Source: Anaerovibrio sp.
Lineage (GTDB): Bacteria > Bacillota > Negativicutes > Selenomonadales > Selenomonadaceae
Length of the DNA stretch: 5,187 bases
Direction: 5' to 3'
Assembly: GCA_016302095.1 (NCBI GenBank)
Contig: JAEDOE010000112.1
Span: 1-5,187 of the forward strand
Every line of letters begins with the position of its first letter. Within the stretch, counting starts at the first letter, position 1. The position numbers and the translations under genes were made by a program. Positions 1-5,157 of the stretch are shown here, piece by piece. Under the pieces are notes generated by a model that made no database searches, was not told where the DNA came from, and was given only the letters and a program-made list of their open reading frames with translations.

Positions 1-222
1 TACAAGGGTGGCCTGGACAAGGCCTCTATCAAGTGCCAGGTGAAGCTGATTGCCAGAAAGGGCATGTCCCTCAAGGAAGCTGTTTCCCACATGCCTGACT
101 TTAACTTCCAGCTGATTTGGCTGGAGACAGGCCGTACACCTTGCCATTACCGCCAGGTGCGCATTGAGGTACCGGCAGCAGAGGTAGCTGCCCTGGCTGG
201 TACGAAGCTGGCAGAGGACTGA
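1..222 (+). CDS. 3' end of an unrecognised protein (5' truncated)
   Basis: The reading frame is open from the first base of the window and closes with TGA at 220-222, giving the last 73 residues of a protein whose start lies outside. I do not recognise the family. The visible part is soluble in character, with no membrane segment or signal. It has a basic stretch (KLIARKG), a mixed hydrophobic and aromatic core around [14 protein letters not shown], and an alanine-rich, acidic C-terminus. Seventeen bases separate it from the next gene, and a Shine-Dalgarno sequence (AGGGAGG, 225-231) sits in that gap, so the two are probably co-transcribed. An internal GTG at 40 could be read as a start, but coding continues upstream of it without a stop and no ribosome binding site precedes it, so a truncated longer gene is more likely. 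Function unknown. Confidence 0.75.
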   Translation, partial: YKGGLDKASIKCQVKLIARKGMSLKEAVSHMPDFNFQLIWLETGRTPCHYRQVRIEVPAAEVAALAGTKLAED

Positions 223-239
223 GCAGGGAGGTTGTTGAG

Positions 240-902
240 ATGAGCGAGATTAAGATAGATTTGGTGCCGATTCCGACAAGGATTCTGACCGACAAGGATA
301 ATATTATTGATGTGGTAGAACGCTATACCAAGGGCAAGATTGGCCCGGATGACGTTATCTCCGTGGCTGAGAGCGTGGTGGCTATTACCCAGGGCAGGGC
401 AATCCGTCCAGAGGATTTGAAGATTACCAGGGTAGCACAGCTTTGCTGCCGCTTTATTCCTGACTACGGCTCCCTGGCCAGCCCTCATGGCATGCAGTCC
501 CTGATGGATGTGGAGGGCAAGTGGCGCGTTGCCGGTGCCCTGGTCATGGGCTTTTTGGGCAAGCTGGTGGGCATGAATGGCCTGTTCTACAAGTGGGGCG
601 GTGAGCAGACTGCCCTGATTGATGATGTTACCGGCACTATGCCGCCTTTCGACAAGCATATTGTCTACGGCCCGAAGGATCCTGACAAGGTGGTGGAGCA
701 GCTGAAGCAGCGCCTGGGCTGCTTCGGCGGACTGATTGCCGATGTAAATGACCTGAAGCGTTCCCGTGTGGTTGGTGCTTCCGCCGGTCTTGATGGTGAG
801 AGGGCGGCAAGGCTTCTGATTGATAACCCGTTTGGCAATGCTTCCCAGAAGACGCCGATTGTTATTATCAAGAATTTCCGTCAGTTGCAGGAACAGGGGT
901 AA
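240..902 (+). CDS. Coenzyme F420-0:L-glutamate ligase-like protein (CofE/FbiB-N family)
   Basis: This 220-residue protein resembles the F420 ligase family (CofE), whose archaeal members use GTP to add glutamate to coenzyme F420-0. Family-like features are the N-terminal LVPIPTRIL, the segment [20 protein letters not shown] (about 35-54), FYKWGG near 116-121, a possible metal-binding IDD at 127-129, ADVND at 167-171, and a C-terminal DNPFGN...TPIVII (195-210). The length is a little below the roughly 250 residues of archaeal CofE. The ATG at 240 is preceded by AGGGAGG with an 8-base gap. The gene lies between an unrecognised gene and a fluoride channel, with only 5 bases to the latter, so an operon is likely. 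Such homologues occur in Firmicutes not known to make F420, so the true substrate is uncertain. The family call is confident; the F420 activity is not. Confidence 0.85.
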   Translation: MSEIKIDLVPIPTRILTDKDNIIDVVERYTKGKIGPDDVISVAESVVAITQGRAIRPEDLKITRVAQLCCRFIPDYGSLASPHGMQSLMDVEGKWRVAGALVMGFLGKLVGMNGLFYKWGGEQTALIDDVTGTMPPFDKHIVYGPKDPDKVVEQLKQRLGCFGGLIADVNDLKRSRVVGASAGLDGERAARLLIDNPFGNASQKTPIVIIKNFRQLQEQG

Positions 903-907
903 TAATT

Positions 908-1291
908 ATGCTGCTGAATGCTTTGCTGGTTTTTGTGGGAGGTGGCCTGGGGGCTGTCAGCCGTTATCTGGTGACTACCTTTATGGGCAATCACCTGGGG
1001 AGCAGCTTTCCCTACGGCACCTTTGCCGCTAATATCATAGGAAGCTTCTGCATGGGCGCAGTGATGTTTTATTTTATCAATAAGAGCCTTCCTGTGCCTG
1101 AGCACCTTAGGTTGCTTCTTTTGGTTGGCTTCATGGGCGGCTTTACCACTTTTTCCTCTTTCAGCATGGAAACAGTCAGCCTGATGCAGAATCAGCACGT
1201 CATGTCTTCTATGCTGAACGTGGTGGGCAATGTCAGCCTGGGCATCGGAGCGGTGCTGATGGGCATGTTTGCCGCCAACTGGCTGAGCTGA
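908..1291 (+). CDS. crcB: Fluoride ion channel CrcB/Fluc
   Basis: This is a 127-residue, highly hydrophobic protein of the Fluc family. Fluc proteins export toxic fluoride from the cytoplasm through an antiparallel (dual-topology) dimer in the inner membrane. Four membrane helices can be placed at about 3-25, 36-58, 66-92 and 101-124. Family signatures are GGGLGAVSRY (11-20, with R19), the pore asparagine N42 in ANIIGSF, and GFMGGFTTFSSF (74-85). In the last of these, F82 and F85 match the fluoride-contacting phenylalanines, and the G77/T80 region matches the central sodium site known from the family. Length is normal for a single-domain member. The ATG follows the upstream stop by 5 bases, with AGGGGT (895-900) as a weak ribosome binding site inside the preceding gene, so translational coupling is likely. 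Only one crcB copy is visible, consistent with a homodimer. No fluoride riboswitch is seen in the window. Confidence 0.95.
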   Translation: MLLNALLVFVGGGLGAVSRYLVTTFMGNHLGSSFPYGTFAANIIGSFCMGAVMFYFINKSLPVPEHLRLLLLVGFMGGFTTFSSFSMETVSLMQNQHVMSSMLNVVGNVSLGIGAVLMGMFAANWLS

Positions 1292-1386
1292 CAACGTTAG
1301 CGGTGCTTTGCTGTACACAGCTTGTTGTGTAATTTTGGGCGGGGCTGCCTTGGGGGTGCTCTGCTACGAAAGTGTTTGCAAAATTT

Positions 1387-1420
1387 TACTGCCGGTTTTG
1401 GTTGCTGGCAGTATTTTTTT
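1387..1420 (+). terminator. Intrinsic terminator after crcB
   Basis: A 10-bp stem pairs TACTGCCGGT (1387-1396) with GCTGGCAGTA (1404-1413), including two G-T wobbles, around a 7-base loop. Seven T residues follow (1414-1420). It lies 95 bases after the crcB stop and just before the rph promoter region, so it should end the upstream transcript. Pairing was checked by eye; no energy was computed. Confidence 0.85.
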
Positions 1421-1447
1421 GCGTTTTTATGGTATCATATATATAGT
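1419..1447 (+). promoter_or_regulatory. Possible sigma-A promoter for rph operon
   Basis: A weak -35 (TTGCGT, 1419-1424) is separated by 17 bases from a -10-like TATAGT (1442-1447). An alternative -10 is TATCAT at 1433-1438. The -35 overlaps the T-tract of the terminator, so a new transcript could start right after the previous one ends. Predicted transcription start is near 1454, leaving a short leader with the rph ribosome binding site AAGGAGG at 1458-1464. The -35 matches consensus at only three positions, hence modest confidence. Confidence 0.4.
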
Positions 1448-1470
1448 AAGGTTTTGCAAGGAGGAGTTTT

Positions 1471-2247
1471 ATGGAGCGTAAGAACGGGCGCAAGGCACAG
1501 TCGGAGGGGCGTCCTGACGGGCGGCAGGCTGACCAGCTGCGCCGCTATCGGATAAATCGTTTTTTTCAGAAGCATCCTGCCGGTTCGGTGCTGATTGAAA
1601 TGGGCAATACCAAGGTCATCTGTGCCGCTACCATTGAGGAAAGGGTGCCGAATTTTTTGCGGGGCACCGGCGAGGGCTGGCTGACAGCGGAGTATTCCCT
1701 GCTGCCCAGTGCTACCAATACCAGGACGCCACGAGAGGCGGCCCGGGGCAGGCAGACAGGACGCACCCAGGAAATCCAGCGGCTCATAGGCAGGAGCCTG
1801 CGCTCTGTCATGGATATGAAGGCTCTGGGGGAGCGGACTATCATCATCGATTGCGATGTGATTCAGGCAGATGGCGGTACCCGGACTGCTTCTATTACGG
1901 GAGCTTTTATCGCCCTGGTGGAGGCATGCAACAGCTTTTATGATGAGAAGAAGCCTTTCCCGGTCAAGGATTTTTTGGCGGCTATCAGCGTGGGGATTTC
2001 CCCTGCCGGGGAGCCCCTTCTTGACCTCTGCTATGAGGAGGATTCTGCCGGGGTGGTGGATATGAACGTGGTCATGACCGGCGAGGGCCAGTTCGTGGAG
2101 GTGCAGGGCACCGGCGAGGGGCGGCCTTTCAGCCGAGAGGAAATGAACAGGCTGCTGGAGCTGGCGGAAAAGGGCATTGATGAGTTGATTTCCTATGAAA
2201 AGGATGTATTGGGCAACGTGCTGGTATGGAGGGTAGGCCGCGAATGA
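1471..2247 (+). CDS. rph: Ribonuclease PH
   Basis: RNase PH is a phosphate-dependent 3'-5' exoribonuclease that trims tRNA precursors at the 3' end and works as a ring-shaped hexamer in the cytoplasm. The 258-residue product shows the family pattern throughout: DGRQADQLR (16-24), [16 protein letters not shown] (38-53), [11 protein letters not shown] (69-79), [15 protein letters not shown] (97-111) and [19 protein letters not shown] (127-145). R98, T137 and R138 correspond to the phosphate-binding residues of characterised enzymes. An acidic cluster D185/D191/D197 fits the metal site. The ATG at 1471 has a strong AAGGAGG six bases upstream. From this start the protein carries about 12 extra basic N-terminal residues before the usual beginning of the family. 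The 3' end overlaps the next gene by four bases (ATGA), so the nucleotide pyrophosphatase is probably translationally coupled. Confidence 0.97.
   Translation: MERKNGRKAQSEGRPDGRQADQLRRYRINRFFQKHPAGSVLIEMGNTKVICAATIEERVPNFLRGTGEGWLTAEYSLLPSATNTRTPREAARGRQTGRTQEIQRLIGRSLRSVMDMKALGERTIIIDCDVIQADGGTRTASITGAFIALVEACNSFYDEKKPFPVKDFLAAISVGISPAGEPLLDLCYEEDSAGVVDMNVVMTGEGQFVEVQGTGEGRPFSREEMNRLLELAEKGIDELISYEKDVLGNVLVWRVGRE
2228..2233 (+). promoter_or_regulatory. Ribosome binding site deciding the pyrophosphatase start
   Basis: GGAGGG lies inside the end of rph, 10 bases before the ATG at 2244. The earlier in-frame ATG at 2226 touches this motif and has no purine-rich site of its own. The ATG at 2259 also lacks one. 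This favours 2244, whose ATG overlaps the rph stop as ATGA. Confidence 0.7.
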
Positions 2248-2879
2248 AAAATGTGCAGATGGCAGCAAATGAAAAGTCAAAACTGAAAATTGTGATTGCC
2301 ACGAAAAATCAGGGCAAGGTGCGGGAGATGATTAATGCCTTTCAGGGACTGCCTGTAGAGCTGGTGTCTTTGGCTGACCTGGATGAAAGGTTCCAGGAGC
2401 CGGTGGAGGACGGAGATACCTTTGCGGCCAATTCCCTGCTTAAGGCTGAGTATTACCAGAAGCAGACGGGCATGGCATGCCTGGCTGATGATTCGGGGCT
2501 GGAGGTGGAGGCTTTGGGTGGTGCTCCGGGAGTGTATTCCGCCCGCTTTGCCGGGGAAAGTGCCAGTGATGCTGACAATAACGCAAAATTACAGCAGGAG
2601 CTGAAGAAATTGGGCAGGGAGTCATCACCGGCGGCCTATCAGTGCGCCCTGACCTTTATGGATGCCGAGGGCAGGACACTGACAGCCAAGGGGTTCTGCC
2701 GGGGAGAAATCCGCCTCCAGGCAAGAGGCGAAAACGGTTTTGGCTATGACCCGTACTTTTATGTGGGTGATGTGACCATGGCGGAGATGAGCCTGGCGGA
2801 AAAGCAGGCCATCAGCCACCGGGGAGCGGCACTGAGGGAGATGGCAGTGCTTTTGCAGGATTATTTTGCAGGGTGCTGA
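2244..2879 (+). CDS. rdgB: XTP/dITP pyrophosphatase (RdgB/HAM1 family)
   Basis: The protein hydrolyses non-canonical purine nucleoside triphosphates (XTP, ITP, dITP) to monophosphates plus pyrophosphate, keeping hypoxanthine and xanthine out of DNA and RNA. With the ATG at 2244 it has 211 residues. Family motifs in order are IATKNQGK (18-25), [20 protein letters not shown] (81-100) with the D82/D83 acidic pair, [10 protein letters not shown] (163-172) and SHRGAAL (191-197), the last two forming the substrate-specificity region. The start choice rests on the GGAGGG site and the ATGA overlap with rph. About 12 residues precede the usual family beginning, so ATG 2259 is a possible alternative and ATG 2226 would add six residues. 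The B. subtilis counterpart (ysnA) also follows rph. Eighty bases separate it from the phosphoesterase gene downstream. Confidence 0.95.
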   Translation: MKNVQMAANEKSKLKIVIATKNQGKVREMINAFQGLPVELVSLADLDERFQEPVEDGDTFAANSLLKAEYYQKQTGMACLADDSGLEVEALGGAPGVYSARFAGESASDADNNAKLQQELKKLGRESSPAAYQCALTFMDAEGRTLTAKGFCRGEIRLQARGENGFGYDPYFYVGDVTMAEMSLAEKQAISHRGAALREMAVLLQDYFAGC

Positions 2880-2882
2880 CTG

Positions 2883-2939
2883 ATGTACCGGCATAGCAGG
2901 GAGTTTTTGCAGGAGCTTCCCAGATTTCCAGTTTTTTGA
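2883..2939 (+). other. 18-codon mini-ORF with internal sequence repeat, coding status doubtful
   Basis: An ATG at 2883 opens an 18-codon frame ending in TGA at 2937-2939 (MYRHSREFLQELPRFPVF). The upstream purine stretch CAGGGTG near 2870-2876 is a weak ribosome binding site. The DNA contains two imperfect copies of one block in tandem, GCAGGGAGTTTTT (2896-2908) and GCAGGAGCTTCCC (2909-2921), which could instead mark a dispersed intergenic repeat. It fills most of the 80-base gap between the pyrophosphatase and phosphoesterase genes. I see no hairpin-plus-T-tract here. Whether it is translated cannot be told from one sequence. Confidence 0.3.
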
Positions 2940-2959
2940 TATGTTGAGGTGCGTTTGAG

Positions 2960-3514
2960 ATGAAAATCGGATTGATAAGCGATACCCACGGCAATACCGC
3001 GGCCATTGACCAGGCGGTGGAGCTGGCAGGGGAGATTGATTTGTGGCTTCATGCAGGGGATATGATTCATGATGCCGAATATCTGGATATGGCGTATGAT
3101 GCCAAGGTGGTCAACGTGGCAGGCAACTGTGACTGGGGCAACCGCAGCGTGCCGGAGGAGGAGATTGTGGAGGCGGAGGGCCACAGGATTTTCCTGACTC
3201 ACGGCCATATCTACGGCGTCAAGGGTTCCCCCTATGGCATGGTGCAGGCTGCTCAGGAAAACGGTGCAGATATTGCCGTCTTTGGCCACAGCCATGTGGC
3301 TTTCAAGGAAAAGATTGACGGGGTGCTGCTCATCAATCCCGGCAGCCTTGCCTATCCACGGGACGGGGGCGGCCAGTCCTTTATGGTGCTGGAGCTGCAT
3401 GAAGAGGCAGAGCCGGAGATTTATCATTATCACCTTGAGGACAGGCGGAAGGCCGATAGGTCCACCAAGGAGGGCAAAGGGAAAAAACGTGAAAAATGGT
3501 TCGGATTGTTTTGA
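2960..3514 (+). CDS. YfcE/YsnB-type metallophosphoesterase
   Basis: This 184-residue protein belongs to the small calcineurin-like phosphoesterases (YfcE / MJ0936 / YsnB group), cytoplasmic enzymes that use two metal ions to split phosphodiesters. The natural substrate is generally unknown. All metal-ligand motifs are present: DTH (D8, H10), HAGD (D34), AGNCD (N56), THGH (H81, H83) and GHSH (H110, H112), followed by the conserved NPGSLAYPR (126-134). After about residue 160 there is an unusually charged, lysine/arginine-rich tail ending in WFGLF. The ATG at 2960 is preceded by TGAGGT (2945-2950), a moderate ribosome binding site at 9 bases. It is third after rph and rdgB, as in B. subtilis (rph-ysnA-ysnB), so co-transcription is plausible despite the 80-base gap. 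The family is certain; the biological role is not. Confidence 0.93.
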   Translation: MKIGLISDTHGNTAAIDQAVELAGEIDLWLHAGDMIHDAEYLDMAYDAKVVNVAGNCDWGNRSVPEEEIVEAEGHRIFLTHGHIYGVKGSPYGMVQAAQENGADIAVFGHSHVAFKEKIDGVLLINPGSLAYPRDGGGQSFMVLELHEEAEPEIYHYHLEDRRKADRSTKEGKGKKREKWFGLF

Positions 3515-3520
3515 ACAATA

Positions 3521-3540
3521 TGTATATAATTTATTATACA
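3521..3540. repeat. AT-rich inverted repeat, possible operator
   Basis: TGTATA (3521-3526) and TATACA (3535-3540) are exact inverted copies separated by 8 bases, a spacing typical of a dimeric repressor or activator site. It lies about 87 bases upstream of the -35 of the fumarase promoter and just after the phosphoesterase stop. A second perfect inverted repeat, ATTGTT-TTG-AACAAT (3505-3519), adjoins it and spans that stop codon. Such repeats arise easily by chance in AT-rich DNA, so the operator role is only a suggestion. Confidence 0.3.
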
Positions 3541-3626
3541 AATTCCCAATTATAATTATGATAAACCAATACAAAAAGATGAATTCGGTTCACTTTATTT
3601 TCTCTAAAACCCTTGCCGTTATTAGG

Positions 3627-3655
3627 TTGAAAGCAATTTAAAAATATGCTATTAT
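3627..3655 (+). promoter_or_regulatory. Sigma-A-type promoter for fumarase operon
   Basis: A -35 box TTGAAA (3627-3632) and -10 box TATTAT (3650-3655) are separated by exactly 17 bases, the optimal spacing. Each box matches consensus at four or five positions. Transcription would start near 3662, giving a leader of about 40 bases that carries the ribosome binding site. The surroundings are strongly AT-rich, as expected for a strong promoter. Confidence 0.7.
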
Positions 3656-3687
3656 AAAGTAGTGAATGTGATTTTATTATATATTTA

Positions 3688-3694
3688 GGGAGGG
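3688..3694 (+). promoter_or_regulatory. Ribosome binding site fixing the TTG start of the fumarase alpha subunit
   Basis: GGGAGGG lies six bases before TTG 3701. No ATG with a comparable site lies near the beginning of the conserved protein; the next in-frame ATG is at 3746, inside the conserved domain and without a purine-rich leader. This supports the non-ATG start. Confidence 0.8.
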
Positions 3695-3700
3695 TTTACT

Positions 3701-4543
3701 TTGCGTACAATTAATGTAGAGCAGATTACTGCTGAAGTAGCGCAGATGTGCAAGGAAGCTGCCTATTATTTGCCTCAGGATGTATATGAGGCATTGAAGA
3801 AGGGCAGGGAAACCGAGGAGTCTCCTGTTGGCTGTGATGTTCTGGATCAGATCATCCGCAATTCCGAGATTGCCCGGGCAGAGGATCGTCCTATCTGCCA
3901 GGATACCGGCATGACCATCGTCTTCCTTGAGATCGGCCAGGATCTGCACATTGAGGGCGGCAATCTGACTGATGCCATCAATGCAGGTGTTGCAAAGGGC
4001 TACGTTGAGGGGTATTTGCGTAAGTCCGTGGTAGCTGAGCCTCTGTTCAACCGTGTGAACACTCAGAACAACACGCCTGCTATCATCTACACCAAGATTG
4101 TAGATGGGGACAAGCTGAAGATTGAGGTTACCCTGAAGGGCTTCGGCAGCGAGAACAAGTCCGGCATCAAGATGCTGGTGCCTGCTGACGGTGTAGAGGG
4201 TGTGAAGAAGGCTGTTCTGGATATTATCCAGCATGCAAGCTGCAACCCTTGTCCTCCGATGGTTGTAGGCGTAGGCATCGGCGGTACCATGGATCAGGCT
4301 GCATACCTGTCCAAGCGCGCCCTGATGCGTCCTACCAATGTCCGTAATGCGCATCCTGACTATGCCAACCTGGAGGGCGAGCTCCTCGAGATGATCAACA
4401 AGACCGGTATCGGGCCTCAGCTGGGCGGCACTACTTCTGCCCTGGCTGTAAATATCGAGTGGGGTCCTACCCACATTGCCGGACTGCCTGTTGCTGTGAC
4501 CATCTGCTGTCATGCAATGCGCCATTCTGAGCGTGTATTATAA
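3701..4543 (+). CDS. Class I fumarate hydratase, alpha subunit (TTG start)
   Basis: This 280-residue protein corresponds to the N-terminal domain of class I (iron-sulfur) fumarases and to TtdA-type subunits. Together with the beta subunit it interconverts fumarate and (S)-malate in the cytoplasm. Key features are RPICQDTG (63-70, C66), NPCPPMVVGVGIGGT (182-196, C184) and CCHAMRH (269-275, C270). These three cysteines are the expected ligands of the oxygen-labile [4Fe-4S] cluster. TTG is taken as the start because GGGAGGG precedes it by six bases and the N-terminus then has family length. The promoter at 3627-3655 should drive it. The beta subunit follows after 17 bases. Arginine is encoded by CGT/CGC in 10 of 12 cases, a sign of high expression. 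Tartrate dehydratase has the same two-subunit layout and cannot be excluded from sequence alone, but fumarase is more likely in this context. Confidence 0.93.
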   Translation: MRTINVEQITAEVAQMCKEAAYYLPQDVYEALKKGRETEESPVGCDVLDQIIRNSEIARAEDRPICQDTGMTIVFLEIGQDLHIEGGNLTDAINAGVAKGYVEGYLRKSVVAEPLFNRVNTQNNTPAIIYTKIVDGDKLKIEVTLKGFGSENKSGIKMLVPADGVEGVKKAVLDIIQHASCNPCPPMVVGVGIGGTMDQAAYLSKRALMRPTNVRNAHPDYANLEGELLEMINKTGIGPQLGGTTSALAVNIEWGPTHIAGLPVAVTICCHAMRHSERVL

Positions 4544-4560
4544 GAGGAGGAAGAAAGATA

Positions 4561-5118
4561 ATGGCTGAAAAGATTCGCATTACTACACCTTTGACTGAGG
4601 AAGTATCCCGCACCCTGCGTGCTGGTGACAGCGTGCTGATTAGCGGTACCATCTATAGCGCCCGTGATGCTGCCCACAAGGCTATGACCGAGGCTCTGGC
4701 TCGTGGCGAGAAGCTGCCGATTGACTGGAACAACCAGATTGTTTATTATCTGGGACCTACTCCTGCCAAGCCTGGCAATCCTATCGGCTCCTGCGGCCCT
4801 ACCACTTCCGGCCGTATGGACGCTTATACGCCTACCATGCTGGATCAGGGCATCAAGGGTATGATCGGCAAGGGCTCCCGCGCACCTGAGGTTATCGAGT
4901 CCATGAAGAAGCATGGCGTAACCTACTTTGCTGCTGTGGGCGGTGCTGCTGCCCTGATTTCCAAGTCCGTAAAGAGCTACACTGTTCTGGCTTATCCTGA
5001 GCTGGGACCTGAGGCTGTGGCAGCTCTGGAGGTTGAGGATTTCCCTGCTATCGTTGTAATCGACTCTGAAGGCAATAACTTCTACGAGATGGGTCAGGCT
5101 CCATATCGTAAGTTATAA
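4561..5118 (+). CDS. Class I fumarate hydratase, beta subunit
   Basis: This 185-residue protein matches the C-terminal (beta) domain of class I fumarases, which pairs with the iron-sulfur alpha subunit to form the active site. Signatures are AGDSVLISGTIYSARDAAHK (21-40), YLGPTPAKPG (63-72), GSCGPTTSGRMDAYTP (76-91), MIGKGSR (101-107, with the conserved K104), YFAAVGGAAALI (122-133) and LEVEDFPAIVVIDSEGN (156-172). The ATG at 4561 has AGGAGG (4545-4550) ten bases upstream, within the 17-base gap after the alpha subunit, so the pair is surely one transcript. All eight arginines use CGT or CGC. A separate two-gene arrangement is usual in anaerobic Firmicutes and archaea, whereas E. coli FumA/FumB are single fused chains. 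As with the alpha subunit, an L-tartrate dehydratase role is the main alternative. Confidence 0.94.
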   Translation: MAEKIRITTPLTEEVSRTLRAGDSVLISGTIYSARDAAHKAMTEALARGEKLPIDWNNQIVYYLGPTPAKPGNPIGSCGPTTSGRMDAYTPTMLDQGIKGMIGKGSRAPEVIESMKKHGVTYFAAVGGAAALISKSVKSYTVLAYPELGPEAVAALEVEDFPAIVVIDSEGNNFYEMGQAPYRKL

Positions 5119-5121
5119 TTA

Positions 5122-5136
5122 CTTTCCAAAGGAAAG
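5122..5136. repeat. Perfect small hairpin between fumarase beta and the next gene
   Basis: CTTTCC (5122-5127), AAA, and GGAAAG (5131-5136) form a perfect 6-bp stem with a 3-base loop in the 39-base intergenic gap. No T-tract follows, so it is not a standard intrinsic terminator. It could influence mRNA stability or be chance. It ends nine bases before the next gene's ribosome binding site. Confidence 0.45.
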
Positions 5137-5145
5137 AATATATTT

Positions 5146-5152
5146 AGGAGGT
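5146..5152 (+). promoter_or_regulatory. Ribosome binding site of the last gene
   Basis: AGGAGGT, a perfect Shine-Dalgarno sequence, sits five bases before the ATG at 5158. It is the main evidence that a real gene begins there. No separate promoter is obvious in the 39-base gap, so read-through from the fumarase operon is likely. Confidence 0.8.
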
Positions 5153-5157
5153 CTAGA

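Larger units (their letters stand above)
3515..3700 (+). promoter_or_regulatory. AT-rich control region upstream of the fumarase operon
   Basis: This 186-base intergenic segment has only 45 G+C by hand count (24%), far below the flanking genes. It holds an inverted repeat at 3521-3540, a 10-base perfect palindrome AATTATAATT (3548-3557), a promoter at 3627-3655 and the fumarase ribosome binding site. I found no GC-rich terminator stem for the upstream operon in it and no coding sequence. Confidence 0.6.

Noticed and set aside
223..239. Fluoride riboswitch ahead of crcB
   Set aside because: The gaps before the CofE-like gene (17 bases) and before crcB (5 bases) are far too short for the aptamer. 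If one exists it lies upstream of the window.
881..1318. Open frame on the - strand opposite crcB (145 codons)
   Set aside because: The histidine- and glutamine-rich product is the expected mirror of a hydrophobic membrane protein gene; crcB on the + strand is certain.
1435..2280. Long open frame on the - strand opposite rph (281 codons)
   Set aside because: It is the complement of a clear RNase PH gene. Its translation shows no family pattern, and it crosses the rph promoter region and the rph/rdgB junction.
3511..3539. Second promoter TTGAAC-N17-TTATAC at the end of the phosphoesterase gene
   Set aside because: The -10 match is poor, and such matches are common in 24% G+C DNA. The promoter at 3627-3655 is much better placed and matched.
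2861..3574. Open frame on the - strand opposite the phosphoesterase gene (237 codons)
   Set aside because: The + strand carries all metal-binding motifs of the phosphoesterase. The - strand product has low-complexity ends and no known fold pattern.
3677..4525. Long open frame on the - strand opposite the fumarase alpha gene (282 codons)
   Set aside because: It mirrors a gene with full family motifs and biased codons on the + strand, has no recognisable domains, and extends into the promoter region of the real gene.
5122..5145. Intrinsic terminator after fumarase beta
   Set aside because: The hairpin is followed by AATATATTT and a ribosome binding site, not a run of T residues.
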